DNA of 64,000 nt from NCBI RefSeq assembly GCF_002262885.1, contig NZ_NKYF01000014.1, positions 124,001-188,000 of the forward strand. Reading direction: 5' to 3'. The notes beneath the pieces are model-generated. The model had not been told where the DNA came from. It saw nothing but the letters and a program-made list of their open reading frames with translations, and did no database searches. The DNA is from Pseudonocardia sp. MH-G8 (lineage in GTDB: Bacteria; Actinomycetota; Actinomycetes; Mycobacteriales; Pseudonocardiaceae). A program made the position numbers and the translations under genes. This document shows positions 23,732-34,150 of the stretch, piece after piece (the stretch's first letter is position 1; every line of letters starts with the position of its first letter).

Positions 23732-25540
23732 TCATGCTCGCGCGGCGCACCCCGCGAGGACGGCGCGCAGCGGGGCGAACCGGGAGAGGCTGTCGTCCAG
23801 GCCGCCGGGACGGGCGCTGAGAAGCCAGCAGGCCCGTTGCTCGACCAGCAGTGCGTCGAGGCGGGTGATCAGGTCCGCGGCCGCGTCCGGCGTCAGCGCC
23901 GCGGTCCCGCCCGCGGCGAGCAGCGCGACGGCGAAGCGGGCCAGCTCGACGGCTTGCGCGGTCTCCCGCACCGCGATGTCGCCGTCCGCACCGGCCGTGC
24001 GCGCGGACGCGAGCGTGCGGGCGGCGTCGGCGAGCACGCGCTCGGCGTCGGCCAGCGCGGCAGGGGTCACGGCGGGGACGGCCGCGGCGTCGCCGCCCTC
24101 GAGCAGCAGCGTGAACAGCGCCGAGGAGTTCAGGATCGGGGCGTCCAGCGCGGCGGCGACCGACCCGATCGCGGTGAGCACCGCGCCCAGCCCGGCGTCC
24201 TCGGCGAAGACCACGCGGTCCAGCGCGGCCGCGAGGTCGATCTCGCGGTTGGCGTCCAGGCACCAGCTGGCGGCGGCCGCGAGCAGCAGGGGCGGGTAGG
24301 TGATCGCCGGCGGCTCGTGGTGGCCGTGGTCGCCCCAGGAGGTCAGCACGTAGCCGGTGGCCCCGTGCTCGAGGCCGGCCTCGGCGGCGTCGAGCACGTT
24401 CTCCACGGCGTTGTCCAGCCGGCCGACCAACGACTTCCACGCCCCGGTGCCCGGGGCCACCCAGAACGGGCGGCCCGCCGCGGTGAGCGCCTCGGCCCGC
24501 TTCCGGAAGCCCCCGGCGAGGGCCTCCATGTCGAAGCCGTCGATCTTCCACTGCCGGTGCTGCTCCTCGCTCGCGCGATCGAGCGCGGCGCGGGCGTGCT
24601 CCGGGCCGTCGTACTGCCAGACCACGGGGATGAGCCCGGACGTCGGCAGGTCCTGCGCCACCTGCGGGTGGTCGGCGAGGACGTCGGCCCAGAACTCGAC
24701 CTCGACGCCGTCCTCGAGCAGCGGCGTGGCGATCCGCAGCAGCTGGTCGAGGTAGACCCGGCCGACGCCGCGCTCGGCGGCGTCGGCGGCGCTGCGGCCC
24801 CGGCCCAGCTCCCACGGCTCGTCGGCGCCGATGTTCACCCGGCGAGCCCGCACCGTGGCGGCGAGCTCGCGCACCAGTGCCACCGCGAACTCGGCGTTCT
24901 CCGCGGTCGGCTCCAGGGTGCTGGGCGGGCGGTGCCTGCCGTTGATCGAGAATCCTTCCGGCTTCTCGGCGCGGTCCCGGTGGGGCCCGGTGGCCAGCCA
25001 GCGCTCCATGTGCCCGAGCGTGTTCTGGTTGGCCACCAGCGTGATCCCGTGCGCGGCGCACAGCGCGTCGAGCCAGCGCATGTCGTCGGCCGTCAGCGGG
25101 CTGGCCGCCGCCCAGACCGCCTCCTGGCCCGCGAAGGCGAAGGTGTGCTCGGTGTAGAGCTCGAGCTGGTTCATCCGGGCATCGGCCAGGATCTCCACGT
25201 AGCGCCGCAGCGTGCGGCGGGTGGGCACGCGGTCGCGGCTGACGTCGAGCATGAAGCCGCGCACGGCGAAGTCGGGCCAGTCGCGCACCCGCACCGCGCG
25301 GCCGGCGAGCTCGCGGTCGGCGGTCAGCTGGTCGAGCGTCTGGCGGGCGTAGCGCAGCCCGGCCTCGTCGCGGTAGCCGATCCGGGTGCCGGACGCGTCG
25401 CGCTCCAGGGAGTAGCCCTGCTCGGGAAGGTCCGGGTCGTGCTGCACGGCCAGCGGCGCGCGCGGCGCCGGGCCGGGCGCGTCGAGCCACTCGAGCGAGC
25501 GGGGGACGGGGAACAGCGGCACTGCAGTCACGTCGATCAT
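23732..25540 (-). CDS. GH20 beta-N-acetylhexosaminidase-like enzyme
   Basis: 602-residue GH20-family hydrolase without an evident signal peptide, so probably cytoplasmic and acting on imported oligosaccharides. The N-terminal part carries the GH20b-like strand region, then DFAVRGFMLDVSRDRVPT opens the barrel; MNQLELYTEHTFAF and the catalytic D240-E241 pair in NIGADEPWEL follow. GH20 enzymes use the substrate's own acetamido group with Asp/Glu, so a 2-acetamido sugar at the cleavage site is expected. The C-terminal third is helical. It overlaps the PLP-enzyme gene by ATGA. Some catalytic context (NIGADEP rather than the more usual GGDE) is divergent, so an unusual amino sugar is possible. Confidence 0.85.
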   Translation of the reverse strand: MIDVTAVPLFPVPRSLEWLDAPGPAPRAPLAVQHDPDLPEQGYSLERDASGTRIGYRDEAGLRYARQTLDQLTADRELAGRAVRVRDWPDFAVRGFMLDVSRDRVPTRRTLRRYVEILADARMNQLELYTEHTFAFAGQEAVWAAASPLTADDMRWLDALCAAHGITLVANQNTLGHMERWLATGPHRDRAEKPEGFSINGRHRPPSTLEPTAENAEFAVALVRELAATVRARRVNIGADEPWELGRGRSAADAAERGVGRVYLDQLLRIATPLLEDGVEVEFWADVLADHPQVAQDLPTSGLIPVVWQYDGPEHARAALDRASEEQHRQWKIDGFDMEALAGGFRKRAEALTAAGRPFWVAPGTGAWKSLVGRLDNAVENVLDAAEAGLEHGATGYVLTSWGDHGHHEPPAITYPPLLLAAAASWCLDANREIDLAAALDRVVFAEDAGLGAVLTAIGSVAAALDAPILNSSALFTLLLEGGDAAAVPAVTPAALADAERVLADAARTLASARTAGADGDIAVRETAQAVELARFAVALLAAGGTAALTPDAAADLITRLDALLVEQRACWLLSARPGGLDDSLSRFAPLRAVLAGCAARA

Positions 25541-26631
25541 GTTGCCTCCAGCAGCGTGCGCAGGGCGTCAAGCACGAGCTCGTCCTCGCCGGGATCCAGG
25601 GTCTGCGGGTTGAGCGCGATCGCGTCGCCGTGCACGAGGACCGCGATCCGCGGGTCGCGCTGCCACAGCGCGTCCGCGAGGGTCTCGGCGGTCCAGCCGC
25701 TGCCCGGCGCCGGGGTCACGAGTGCGCGGCCGTGCGGCTGGCCCGCCTCGCTGGGGTAGCCCCGCTCGACGTGGACGCCGCGGACGTCGCGCAGGCCCTC
25801 GACCCAGCGCGCCACGCCTGCCTCGTAGCCGGCGAGCACGGCGGCCTCGTCGCGCTCCAGGGACCACTCGACGGCGGCGAGCAGGCCGAGGATCTCCTCC
25901 TTGCCGACCTTCATCCCGCGCCCCACGGCGTGGTGCGGCGAGCCGTGGCGCCGGCACCCCTCGACGATCCGCTCGCTGCCCAGCACCAGCCCGCTGGACT
26001 GCGGCCCGCGCAGCCCCTTCCCGCCGCTGACGATCACGGCGTCGGCGCCGAGTCCGGTGGTGTAGTGCCAGAGCGAGGACACGGGCGGGATCTGCGCGGC
26101 CGCGTCGACGAGCACCGGGACGCCCCGCTCGCGGGCGGCGGCGAGGACGTCGACCAGATCCGGTGCCCCCTGCGCGTAGTGCGCGCCGGCGAACCACAGC
26201 ACGCACGCCGTGGCCGGGCCCAGGGCCGCGGTGAGCGAGGCCGGGTCGTCGTCGAACTCGACGACCTCGACCCCGAGCAGCTCCACGGCGTAGTCGTAGC
26301 CGTTGCGCTGGGCGCGGCAGATCGCCACGGCGGGGCGCCCCGGCAGCGGGAAGGCCCTCTCGTCGACGTCGAGGCAGGCGGCGACCGCGAGGGAGAGCCC
26401 GGCCGCCGCCCCCGAGGTGACGTAGCCGGCCGTGTTGCCGGTGCGCTCCGCCAGCCGCGCACCCACCGCGCGCTGCAGCTCGGGCACGTCGACGAACTCC
26501 GTGGACGCGCGCGCCATCGCCGCGGGCACCGGGGGCGCCAGTCGCGAGCCGCCGAGCCGGGTGAGGGTGGCCGCGGCATTGATCACCGGACGCAGGCCCA
26601 GCTCGCGGTAACCCCCTGCTGCGCCGCTCAC
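25537..26631 (-). CDS. SelA/DgaE-like PLP-dependent enzyme
   Basis: 364-residue fold-type I PLP enzyme related to SelA and to D-glucosaminate-6-phosphate ammonia-lyase (DgaE). Start GYRELGLRPVINAAATLTRLGG is family-typical; the glycine loop GYVTSGAAAGLSLAVAACLD holds the PLP phosphate, VDAAAQIPP carries the cofactor-pairing Asp, and VSGGKGLRGPQSSGLVLGSE holds the Schiff-base Lys. A role in deaminating an amino-sugar acid or related D-amino compound is inferred. GTG 26631 overlaps the upstream esterase stop (GTGA) and its own stop overlaps the GH20 start. The nearby RidA would suit an enamine/imine-forming reaction. Confidence 0.8.
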   Translation of the reverse strand: MSGAAGGYRELGLRPVINAAATLTRLGGSRLAPPVPAAMARASTEFVDVPELQRAVGARLAERTGNTAGYVTSGAAAGLSLAVAACLDVDERAFPLPGRPAVAICRAQRNGYDYAVELLGVEVVEFDDDPASLTAALGPATACVLWFAGAHYAQGAPDLVDVLAAARERGVPVLVDAAAQIPPVSSLWHYTTGLGADAVIVSGGKGLRGPQSSGLVLGSERIVEGCRRHGSPHHAVGRGMKVGKEEILGLLAAVEWSLERDEAAVLAGYEAGVARWVEGLRDVRGVHVERGYPSEAGQPHGRALVTPAPGSGWTAETLADALWQRDPRIAVLVHGDAIALNPQTLDPGEDELVLDALRTLLEAT

Positions 26632-27470
26632 GAGAACCGCGTCAGCGCCGGCACCCCGAGCTGCGCCGCGAGCCAGGCGTCGAGGGCGTCGGTGTCGGTG
26701 GCGTCGCGGTCGGTGCGCCGGTAGGTATCGGCCCCGAGCGTCGCGACCAGCTCGGGCGACCAGGTCCCGCCGCCGGAGCCCTCGACGAGCAGCGTGCGCG
26801 CCCGCACACCGGCTGCGTGCGCCGCCGGCTCGAAGACGGAGAGGGTGGCGGCGAGGCGCGGCTCGTCGTCAGGGTGGTGGCGCAGGTGGTCGGAGAGCTC
26901 CTCCCACGGGTAGGCCGCCGACGCGTGCCGCCGTGCCAGGGCGGCGTGCAGCAGCGGCGCGGTGACCCGCGCGGCGGCGAACAGCGGGCGGCGTGCCGCG
27001 GTGAGCAGCACGAGGTCGTCACCCGTGACCCCGACGCGCGCCGGATCGACCTCCGGACGGGCGGCGAGGACCTCGGCGGCGCGCAGGCAGTCGGCCACGA
27101 CGTCGCGGTAGACGTAGCCGTCCGGGTCGGTGATGCCGCTGGTGAACAGGCCGGGGTAGGCCGCCTCGGCGGGGGAGTCGGCGCGGCGCTGCCCGCGGTG
27201 CATCGCGGTGAACACGACGTAGCGCAGGCGCTCGTTGTGGTGGGGCGGGTTGTTGACGCTGCCGTGGCGGGGCAGCTCCAGCAGGCCGGGGAACGGTCCG
27301 GGCCCGGTCGGCACGCTGAGGTAGCCGAAGAGGCGCTGCCCGCGCAGCGAGCTGAACGACACCTCGTAGCCGGTGTACTCGGCGCAGCTGCGCCCCGGCA
27401 CCGGGGTGAGCACCGGGCGGGCCGGGAAGCCCGCGAGCTCGGCGTCGAGGTGGTCCCACCAGGTGCTCAT
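26628..27470 (-). CDS. acetylxylan-esterase-like hydrolase, degraded active site
   Basis: 280-residue alpha/beta-hydrolase related to its upstream neighbour (acetylxylan esterase/cephalosporin-C deacetylase family). It shares the family's long N-terminus (CAEYTGYEVSFSSLRGQRLF, LLELPRHGSVNN) and a late helix-strand pattern, but the expected nucleophile elbow GxSxG is replaced by VGVTGDDLVLLTAA: the Ser position reads as Gly/Asp. The C-terminal catalytic His region is also not evident. It may have lost hydrolase activity or changed chemistry. It overlaps both neighbours by four bases. Confidence 0.7.
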   Translation of the reverse strand: MSTWWDHLDAELAGFPARPVLTPVPGRSCAEYTGYEVSFSSLRGQRLFGYLSVPTGPGPFPGLLELPRHGSVNNPPHHNERLRYVVFTAMHRGQRRADSPAEAAYPGLFTSGITDPDGYVYRDVVADCLRAAEVLAARPEVDPARVGVTGDDLVLLTAARRPLFAAARVTAPLLHAALARRHASAAYPWEELSDHLRHHPDDEPRLAATLSVFEPAAHAAGVRARTLLVEGSGGGTWSPELVATLGADTYRRTDRDATDTDALDAWLAAQLGVPALTRFS

Positions 27471-28410
27471 CGCGCGGCCTCCCGCAGGTGTTCGTCGAGG
27501 AACCGTTCGATCTCCGGGCCGACCCAGGCCAGACCTGCGTCGTGGCCGCAGTCGTCGAAGGCGCGCAGGCGGGTGGGGCAGGCGAGCCGCTCGTGCAGGG
27601 CGAAGCCGGTCTCGGGCGGGCAGACGTCGTCGCGCATCCCGAGGTGCAGCAGGGTGGGCGCCTGCACGGCCGGGGCGAAGTTGAGCCCGTCGAAGTAGGC
27701 GACGGTCTCGCGGACCTGCGGTTCGAGCTCGGGGTGCACCCGGAGGAACTCGGTGATCTCCTCGTACGGGTAGGAGCGCGTGAGCCGCGTGCAGTCCATG
27801 ATCCCGCAGAGGTAGGGCGCGCCGGCCGCGAGGCAGCGCACGAGGTCGGGCCGCAGAGCCGCCGCGACGATCCCGAGCCCGCCGCCCTGGCTGGAGCCCC
27901 AGACCCCGAACCGGGACGCGTCGACCTCGTCGAGGCCGGCCACGACGTCCAGGCCGCGCACGATGTCGGCGTAGAAGCCGCGGTAGGTGTAGGTGAACCG
28001 GTCGACGATGTGCGAGACCAGCAGGCCGGGGTAGCCCGGGTCGACGGCGCCGCGGGCGCGCAACTTGCCGCGCGGGGCGAGGTCGACGGTCACGTAGCCG
28101 CGCCGGGCCCACGACTTCAGCACGCCCGGATCGGAGATGTAGCCGGGGATGTGGACGGCCGCGGGCCACCCGTCCGCGGGTGCGGGGCCGGTGGGCTGCG
28201 CGCACCACGCGGCGACGCGCACGCCCTGGAAGCTCGTGTAGTACAGCTCGGACACCGCGACGTCGGGCGTGGACAGGTCCGGGCGGGCCACGCGCTGCGG
28301 CTGCGGGTCGATCGCCTCGGTGAGGCGCAGCGTCTCGGCCCAGAAGTCGTCGAAGTCGGCGGGCCGGTCGACCTCGATCGTCGCCGTGCGCGGGTCGCGC
28401 AGCGTGCCGG

Positions 28411-28414
<4 letters not shown>
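27467..28414 (-). CDS. acetylxylan esterase (AXE1/CE7-like)
   Basis: 315-residue alpha/beta-hydrolase of the AXE1/CE7 deacetylase type. N-terminal DFDDFWAETL is the family signature. The nucleophile elbow is GVWGSSQGGGLGIVAAAL (GSSQG), the oxyanion region includes DLAPRGKLRARG, the acid is probably D in LGMRDDVCPPETGF and the base H in AFDDCGHDAGLAW. CE7 enzymes remove acetyl groups from short xylo-oligosaccharides or other small esters in the cytoplasm, fitting a gene next to an oligosaccharide ABC importer. GTG 28414 overlaps the transporter ATPase gene by GTGA. Confidence 0.87.
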
Positions 28415-29532
<1,118 letters not shown>

Positions 29533-29534
29533 CG

Positions 29535-30437
29535 CTACCCCTTCACCGAGCCGGCCGCCATGCCCGTGACGATCAGGCGCTGGAAGATCAGCACCAGGAT
29601 CAGCGGGGGCACCACGGCGAGCACCCCGGACGCGGCCATCAGCGTGAACTGCGTGTTCATGTCGGTGGCGAAGTTCGCGGCCACCACCGGGATCGTCTTC
29701 GCCGCCGCCGTGGACGTCATGAACAGCGCGAACATGAACTCGTTCCACGCCGTCATGAACGAGAACACCGCGGCGGCCACGAGGCCGGGCGCGGCGACGG
29801 GCAGGAACACCGTCCACATCGTGCGCAACCAGCCGCAGCGGTCGACGCGCGCCGCGTCCTCCAGCTCGGTGGGCACGGCGCGGAAGAAGTCCTTCAGCAC
29901 CCAGATCGTGACGGGCAGCGAGAACGTCAGGTACGACAGGATCAGCGCGCCGTAGGTGTCGAGCAGCCCGAACGACCGCATCATCAGGTAGAACGGGATG
30001 ATGATCGCGATGCTCGGGATCATGCGCGTGAGCAGGTAGCCCACCAGCAGCAGCGTCGAGCCGCGGAACTTCAGCCGCGAGAACGCGTACGCCGCGGGCA
30101 CGGCGAGCACCAGGTTCAGCGCCGCGGTCGCGGTGGCCACCACCAGGCTGTTGACCAGCGCGTAGGGCGTTTCCTTGATCGCGCGGCCGCCGACGAGCGC
30201 CTCGCCGGCGTCGGGGTCGAGGAAGCTCGCGTAGTTGCCCAGCGTGGGATCGGCCGGGTTCCACTGCGGCGGCACCGCCACCGCGTCGACCTCGTGCATG
30301 AAGCTCATCGCGACGATCCAGTAGAACGGCAGCACCAGGTACAGCGCGAAGACCAGGGCCACGGCGTAGACGACGATCTTCTTCCACGGCACCCGGTAGC
30401 GCAGCGGGACCGTGGTACTGGGAACGGTGGAGCTCAT
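29535..30437 (-). CDS. carbohydrate ABC transporter permease (MalG-type)
   Basis: 300-residue inner-membrane permease with six predicted helices (first at IVVYAVALVFALYLVLPFYW). The BPD_transp_1 region carries the EAA loop EDAARVDRCGW, which contacts the ATPase. The C-terminal end PPLILVLIFQRLIVTGMAAG is typical of MalG-type partners. Start is the ATG at 30437, overlapping the preceding permease by ATGA. Together with the other permease, the binding protein and the ATPase it forms a complete CUT1-type importer. Confidence 0.92.
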   Translation of the reverse strand: MSSTVPSTTVPLRYRVPWKKIVVYAVALVFALYLVLPFYWIVAMSFMHEVDAVAVPPQWNPADPTLGNYASFLDPDAGEALVGGRAIKETPYALVNSLVVATATAALNLVLAVPAAYAFSRLKFRGSTLLLVGYLLTRMIPSIAIIIPFYLMMRSFGLLDTYGALILSYLTFSLPVTIWVLKDFFRAVPTELEDAARVDRCGWLRTMWTVFLPVAAPGLVAAAVFSFMTAWNEFMFALFMTSTAAAKTIPVVAANFATDMNTQFTLMAASGVLAVVPPLILVLIFQRLIVTGMAAGSVKG

Positions 30438-31327
30438 GTCGCGAAGTTCCCCCTCCGGTACAGCACGCCGATGTAGACGACCGACACCGCCAGCGTGATC
30501 AGGGTGATCACCCACGAGATGGCGCTGCCCAGGCCCACGTCGGTGTAGGTCAGCGCGGTGCGCACGTTCAGCACGGCGATGACGTCGGTGGCGTCACCGG
30601 GCCCGCCGCCGGTGAGCACGTAGATCGTGTCGAACGCCCGGAAGGAGTTCATCGTCTCGAGGATCAGCACGATCAGCAGCGGGTGCATCAGCCAGGGCAG
30701 CGTGACCTCCCGGAACCGGGAGAACACCCCCGCCCGGTCGACGCGCGCGGCGTCGTAGAGGTCGGACGGGATCGTCGAGAGCCCCGCGAGCAGCAGGATC
30801 ACCGCGAACGGGAGCGTGTTCCAGACCTGCGCGAACGCCGTCAGCAGGAAGGCTCCCGTCGGCGAGGACAGCCACGCCTGGTACTCGTCGATGATCCCGA
30901 GCTGGGTGAGCAGCCCGTTGAGCGCGCCGGTGCGGGCGTCGAAGATGGTGCGCCACATCAGCCCGTTGACCACGCCGGGCATCGCCCACGGCAGCAGCGC
31001 GAGGCTGCGCAGCACGCCGCGGCCGAGGAAGGTCTCGTTCAGCACCAGCGCGAGGGCGAGCGCCAGCACCACTGTCATGCTCACCACGAGCAGCACGAAC
31101 AGCCCCGTGGTGCGCAGCGAGCCGAGGAACTGCGGGTCGCTCCACAGGGCCAGGTAGTTGTCCACGCCGAGGAAGCGGGTGGCTCGCGGGCGGCGCAGGT
31201 TCTGCCGGTGCAGGCTCACCCAGAACGAGTAGCCGATCGGGTAGGCCACGAGCGCCAGCAGCACGACCAGCGCGGGGCCGTTGAGCAGCCAGGCCCGGCG
31301 GCTGTCGGTGAGCGTTCCCGGCGTCAT
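30434..31327 (-). CDS. carbohydrate ABC transporter permease (MalF-type)
   Basis: 297-residue permease, six predicted helices beginning at LLNGPALVVLLALVAYPIGY. The EAA loop is YDAARVDRAGVFSRF, and the GGGPGDATDVIAVL segment before the last helices is characteristic of MalF-type sugar permeases. ATG 31327 overlaps the stop of the binding-protein gene by ATGA, so stoichiometric translation of the transporter is expected. Confidence 0.92.
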   Translation of the reverse strand: MTPGTLTDSRRAWLLNGPALVVLLALVAYPIGYSFWVSLHRQNLRRPRATRFLGVDNYLALWSDPQFLGSLRTTGLFVLLVVSMTVVLALALALVLNETFLGRGVLRSLALLPWAMPGVVNGLMWRTIFDARTGALNGLLTQLGIIDEYQAWLSSPTGAFLLTAFAQVWNTLPFAVILLLAGLSTIPSDLYDAARVDRAGVFSRFREVTLPWLMHPLLIVLILETMNSFRAFDTIYVLTGGGPGDATDVIAVLNVRTALTYTDVGLGSAISWVITLITLAVSVVYIGVLYRRGNFAT

Positions 31328-32634
31328 GCGTACCGCTCCGCGAGGAGCCTGGTCTCCGCGTCCAGCCCGGCGGCCGCCTCGGCCGGGCCGGTGGCGCCGA
31401 TGATCACCTGCTGGGTGGTGCGCTGCAGCGCCGTCTCGAACTCCGCGTACCAGGGCGCCGCGGTGACGGTGCGGGCCCGCGCCGTCTCCGCGAGGCGGGA
31501 GTACATGGCCGGATCGGCGAACGTCTCCAGCGTGGCGAGCACCTCCGGGTCCTGCGCCAGCTGCGGGAACGGGAATCCCAGGCCGCGCTCGAGGAACCAG
31601 AACCGCGCCGTGGCCGGCACGCCGTTCGCGTCGAGCCCGCCGAAGTGGTGCAGCAGCCGGACCGCGCCGTCGGAGACCTCCGGGCTGCGGGTGCTGTCGC
31701 GGCCGAGGCAGTACATGCGAGTGCTGCTCACCGTGCCCTCGGTCGTCCCGTCGAGGCTGGGGACGGGGGCCAGCCGGATCGCGCCCGCCACCGTCGACTT
31801 CGCGGGGTCGTTGTAGCTGCGCAGCGCGTACCGGGGGGCGAACACGAAGGCGTACTGGCCGGCCATCACCGCGTTGTCCATGGGGATGGGCAGCGTCTGC
31901 ACGCACGCCGGGTCGAGCACCGCCGACTGCCGCGTCACGCGCGTGAGCCACTCGAAGACGCCCACGGTGGCCGAGCCGGGAGCGCTCATCACGGGCGCGA
32001 GCCGCTCGTCGAACAGGTCCTGCCCGTTGGCGTAGACCATGGCCCAGGTCCACAGCGCCGCGGTGTCGGCGAGCTGTGCGGGCAGGCCGATCGGGAACGG
32101 CAGGATCCCCGCGTCCTTGATGCGCAGTGCTTGGTGCTCGAGCTCGTCGAGGGTGCGCGGCGGCGCGCTGATGCCGGCCTTCTCCAGGATCGCCTCGTTG
32201 TACACCAGGGCCTGCATGTCGGTGTAGTACGGCAATCCGTACCGCTTTCCGCCGTACACCATCGCCGCGGCGTTCGTCGGATAAATGGCGTCATACACCT
32301 CGGCGACGCCGGGAATGTCGTCGAGCGGCCGCAGGTACTCCGCCTCGACCGATCCGGCGAGCGAGTCGTCGTACATGTACAGCACGTCCGGGCCGGCCCC
32401 GCCGAGGAACTCCGCGGTGAGCTTGCGGATGAACTGCGCGCTCGTGATGGGCGTGTAGTCGACCTCGACGCCCGGGTTCCTGCTGGTGAACAGGTCGACG
32501 TTCTGCTGCACGAGCTGGGCCTCGTAGTCCCAGCCCTCGAACCGGATCACCCCGCTGCGTGCGGCACCGCAGGAGGCGAGCACCGGGAGCGCGGCACCGG
32601 CGGCGGCGACCCGCAGAAACGTCCGCCGATCCAT
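31324..32634 (-). CDS. extracellular sugar-binding lipoprotein (Tat-type)
   Basis: 436-residue solute-binding protein of the family 1 type. The N-terminus MDRRTFLRVAAAGAALPVLA has a twin-arginine motif followed by the lipobox LASC, C22 being lipidated, so it is probably exported folded and anchored outside. Family motifs: QQNVDLFTSRNPGVEVDYTP, GPDVLYMYDDSL, GLPYYTDMQALVYNEAI. CUT1 binding proteins take oligosaccharides. ATG 32634 is preferred (GGGGGCGAG ribosome site); a start ten codons earlier is possible. The 139-base gap upstream contains an AT-rich segment around 32730-32750 that may hold a promoter. Confidence 0.9.
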   Translation of the reverse strand: MDRRTFLRVAAAGAALPVLASCGAARSGVIRFEGWDYEAQLVQQNVDLFTSRNPGVEVDYTPITSAQFIRKLTAEFLGGAGPDVLYMYDDSLAGSVEAEYLRPLDDIPGVAEVYDAIYPTNAAAMVYGGKRYGLPYYTDMQALVYNEAILEKAGISAPPRTLDELEHQALRIKDAGILPFPIGLPAQLADTAALWTWAMVYANGQDLFDERLAPVMSAPGSATVGVFEWLTRVTRQSAVLDPACVQTLPIPMDNAVMAGQYAFVFAPRYALRSYNDPAKSTVAGAIRLAPVPSLDGTTEGTVSSTRMYCLGRDSTRSPEVSDGAVRLLHHFGGLDANGVPATARFWFLERGLGFPFPQLAQDPEVLATLETFADPAMYSRLAETARARTVTAAPWYAEFETALQRTTQQVIIGATGPAEAAAGLDAETRLLAERYA

Positions 32635-32773
32635 CTCGCCCCCATTGGTCCGGTTCGAGCGCAATTGCCCGCCCTGCGTTCTCGGCAGCCTGCCGCCCGC
32701 TCCATCCGGATGTCAACACCACGCCGAAAGAATGCTATTTATGTATCCAGGTTCGTTTGGGGTGGCGGCCGAA

Positions 32774-34087
32774 TCAGCCGGCGGCGGCCGCAGTGGTGAG
32801 CGTCTGCTCGATGGCGAGGCGGTAGAGCGTGGTGGGGCGGCCGCGGCGGTGGGTCTGGGCGCTGCCCTCGGGCACCGCGAGGTGGTGGGCGGCGAGCTTG
32901 CGGACCAGCCTGCGCCCGCTCGGGTCGGTGATCCCGAGCGTGTTGGCCAGGTCGCTGGGCGAGATCGGACGGCCGCGCAGCGTGCGTTCGACCGCGAGCA
33001 GCCGCGACAGCGTGGCGGCGCTGAGCCCCGCCTCGCGTGCCAGCCCCTCCAGGTGCGTGGCGTGCCCCGGGTGGGCGGGCTCCGCGGCGTCGCGCGCGGG
33101 CCCCATCGGGCCGATGATCACGCCGCTGTCCTCCAGGAGGTAGGCCACGGCGCGGCCCTCGGCCTCGGCGCGGGCGGCGGCCCGTTCGGCGAGCGCCACG
33201 CACGTGCGGGCGGAGCTGCCGATCCCGAACCCGGCGGCCACGGTGAGACCGAGCTGCTGCTCGGCCGGGCCGAGCGCGGGCACGGCGACCCAGTTGCGGG
33301 TGGCGCGCTCGAGCAGGGCCATGTGGGCGAAGACCAGCACCCCGCGCCGGCCGCGGTTCTCCATCCAGGTGTCCGCGAGCTCCGGGGTCCGGTGCAGCAA
33401 CCCCGCGAGGTCGGCGCGGGCCTGGTCGACGTCGACGCCGTCGGGCTGCCGGGTGACCACGAAGACCCCGGCGGAGAACCGCAGCTCACGGGCGCGGTGC
33501 GACTGCGCGCGCAGCGCGAGGCCGTGCAGCTCGGCCCGGACGGTGGAGGGCACCGGGGTGCTCTGGACGACCGGGACGCGCCCGCGCAGGGCCCGCGCCA
33601 CCGCCATCCGCGCGGTGACGACCACACCGCCCGCGGATCCCAGCGCACGCAGGTGCCGTTCCGTGATCGACGCCGGGTCCTGCCCCGCGGCGTAGGGCAG
33701 CGTGGTGATGCGCATGCCGGCCATGCCGAGCGCGCCCGTCACCTCCGCGACCTCGTCGTCGTCGAAGGTGTCGACGCTGAGCACCCGCGCGTCGGGGTGG
33801 CGGGCCTGCGCCCGGGACAGCGCCAGCGACAGGTCGAGCGCGGCCGGGCGCAGGACCGTGGTCGTCAGCGTGGCGGGCAGCAGGTCGCCGCAGGCGTCGT
33901 AGGGCAGCGGGCCGAGCAGGAGCCCGTCGACCCGGCCGGTGGCCAGCAGCTGCGCCACCTGCTCCCGGATCTCGTGCTCCTGGCGGTAGACGACCCATTC
34001 CAGCTCCGCGCCGCGCAGGGGGCGGGCGGCCTCGGTGAAGACGTCACGCTGGTCGGCGTGGACCACGATGCCGATGGCCACCGTCAT
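32774..34087 (-). CDS. transcriptional regulator with PrpR_N-like sensor and winged-helix end
   Basis: 437-residue protein. The N-terminal 200 residues resemble the PrpR_N sensor found in sigma-54 activators (IGIVVHADQRDVFTEAARPL, VDGLLLGPLPYDACGD, VLSVDTFDDDEVAEVTGAL), but no AAA+ domain follows. A middle domain (FGIGSSARTCVALAERAAARA) recalls GGDEF-like or PucR-type folds. The C-terminus ends in helix-turn-helix/winged-helix motifs (EGLAREAGLSAATLSRLL, DLANTLGITDPSGRRLVRKL). This arrangement is unusual; I interpret it as a one-component regulator sensing a small acid or phosphorylated sugar. It lies between RidA and the transporter operon. Confidence 0.7.
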   Translation of the reverse strand: MTVAIGIVVHADQRDVFTEAARPLRGAELEWVVYRQEHEIREQVAQLLATGRVDGLLLGPLPYDACGDLLPATLTTTVLRPAALDLSLALSRAQARHPDARVLSVDTFDDDEVAEVTGALGMAGMRITTLPYAAGQDPASITERHLRALGSAGGVVVTARMAVARALRGRVPVVQSTPVPSTVRAELHGLALRAQSHRARELRFSAGVFVVTRQPDGVDVDQARADLAGLLHRTPELADTWMENRGRRGVLVFAHMALLERATRNWVAVPALGPAEQQLGLTVAAGFGIGSSARTCVALAERAAARAEAEGRAVAYLLEDSGVIIGPMGPARDAAEPAHPGHATHLEGLAREAGLSAATLSRLLAVERTLRGRPISPSDLANTLGITDPSGRRLVRKLAAHHLAVPEGSAQTHRRGRPTTLYRLAIEQTLTTAAAAG

Positions 34088-34150
34088 GTGGTCACCTCCG
34101 TCGAGGCTCGGGACGGCGCGCCGCCGAACCTGCGAGTTGCGGCGGGCGGA

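Noticed and set aside
32711..32716. TTGACA on the minus strand as the -35 box of the ABC operon
   Set aside because: No acceptable -10 box is found 16-18 bases farther on.
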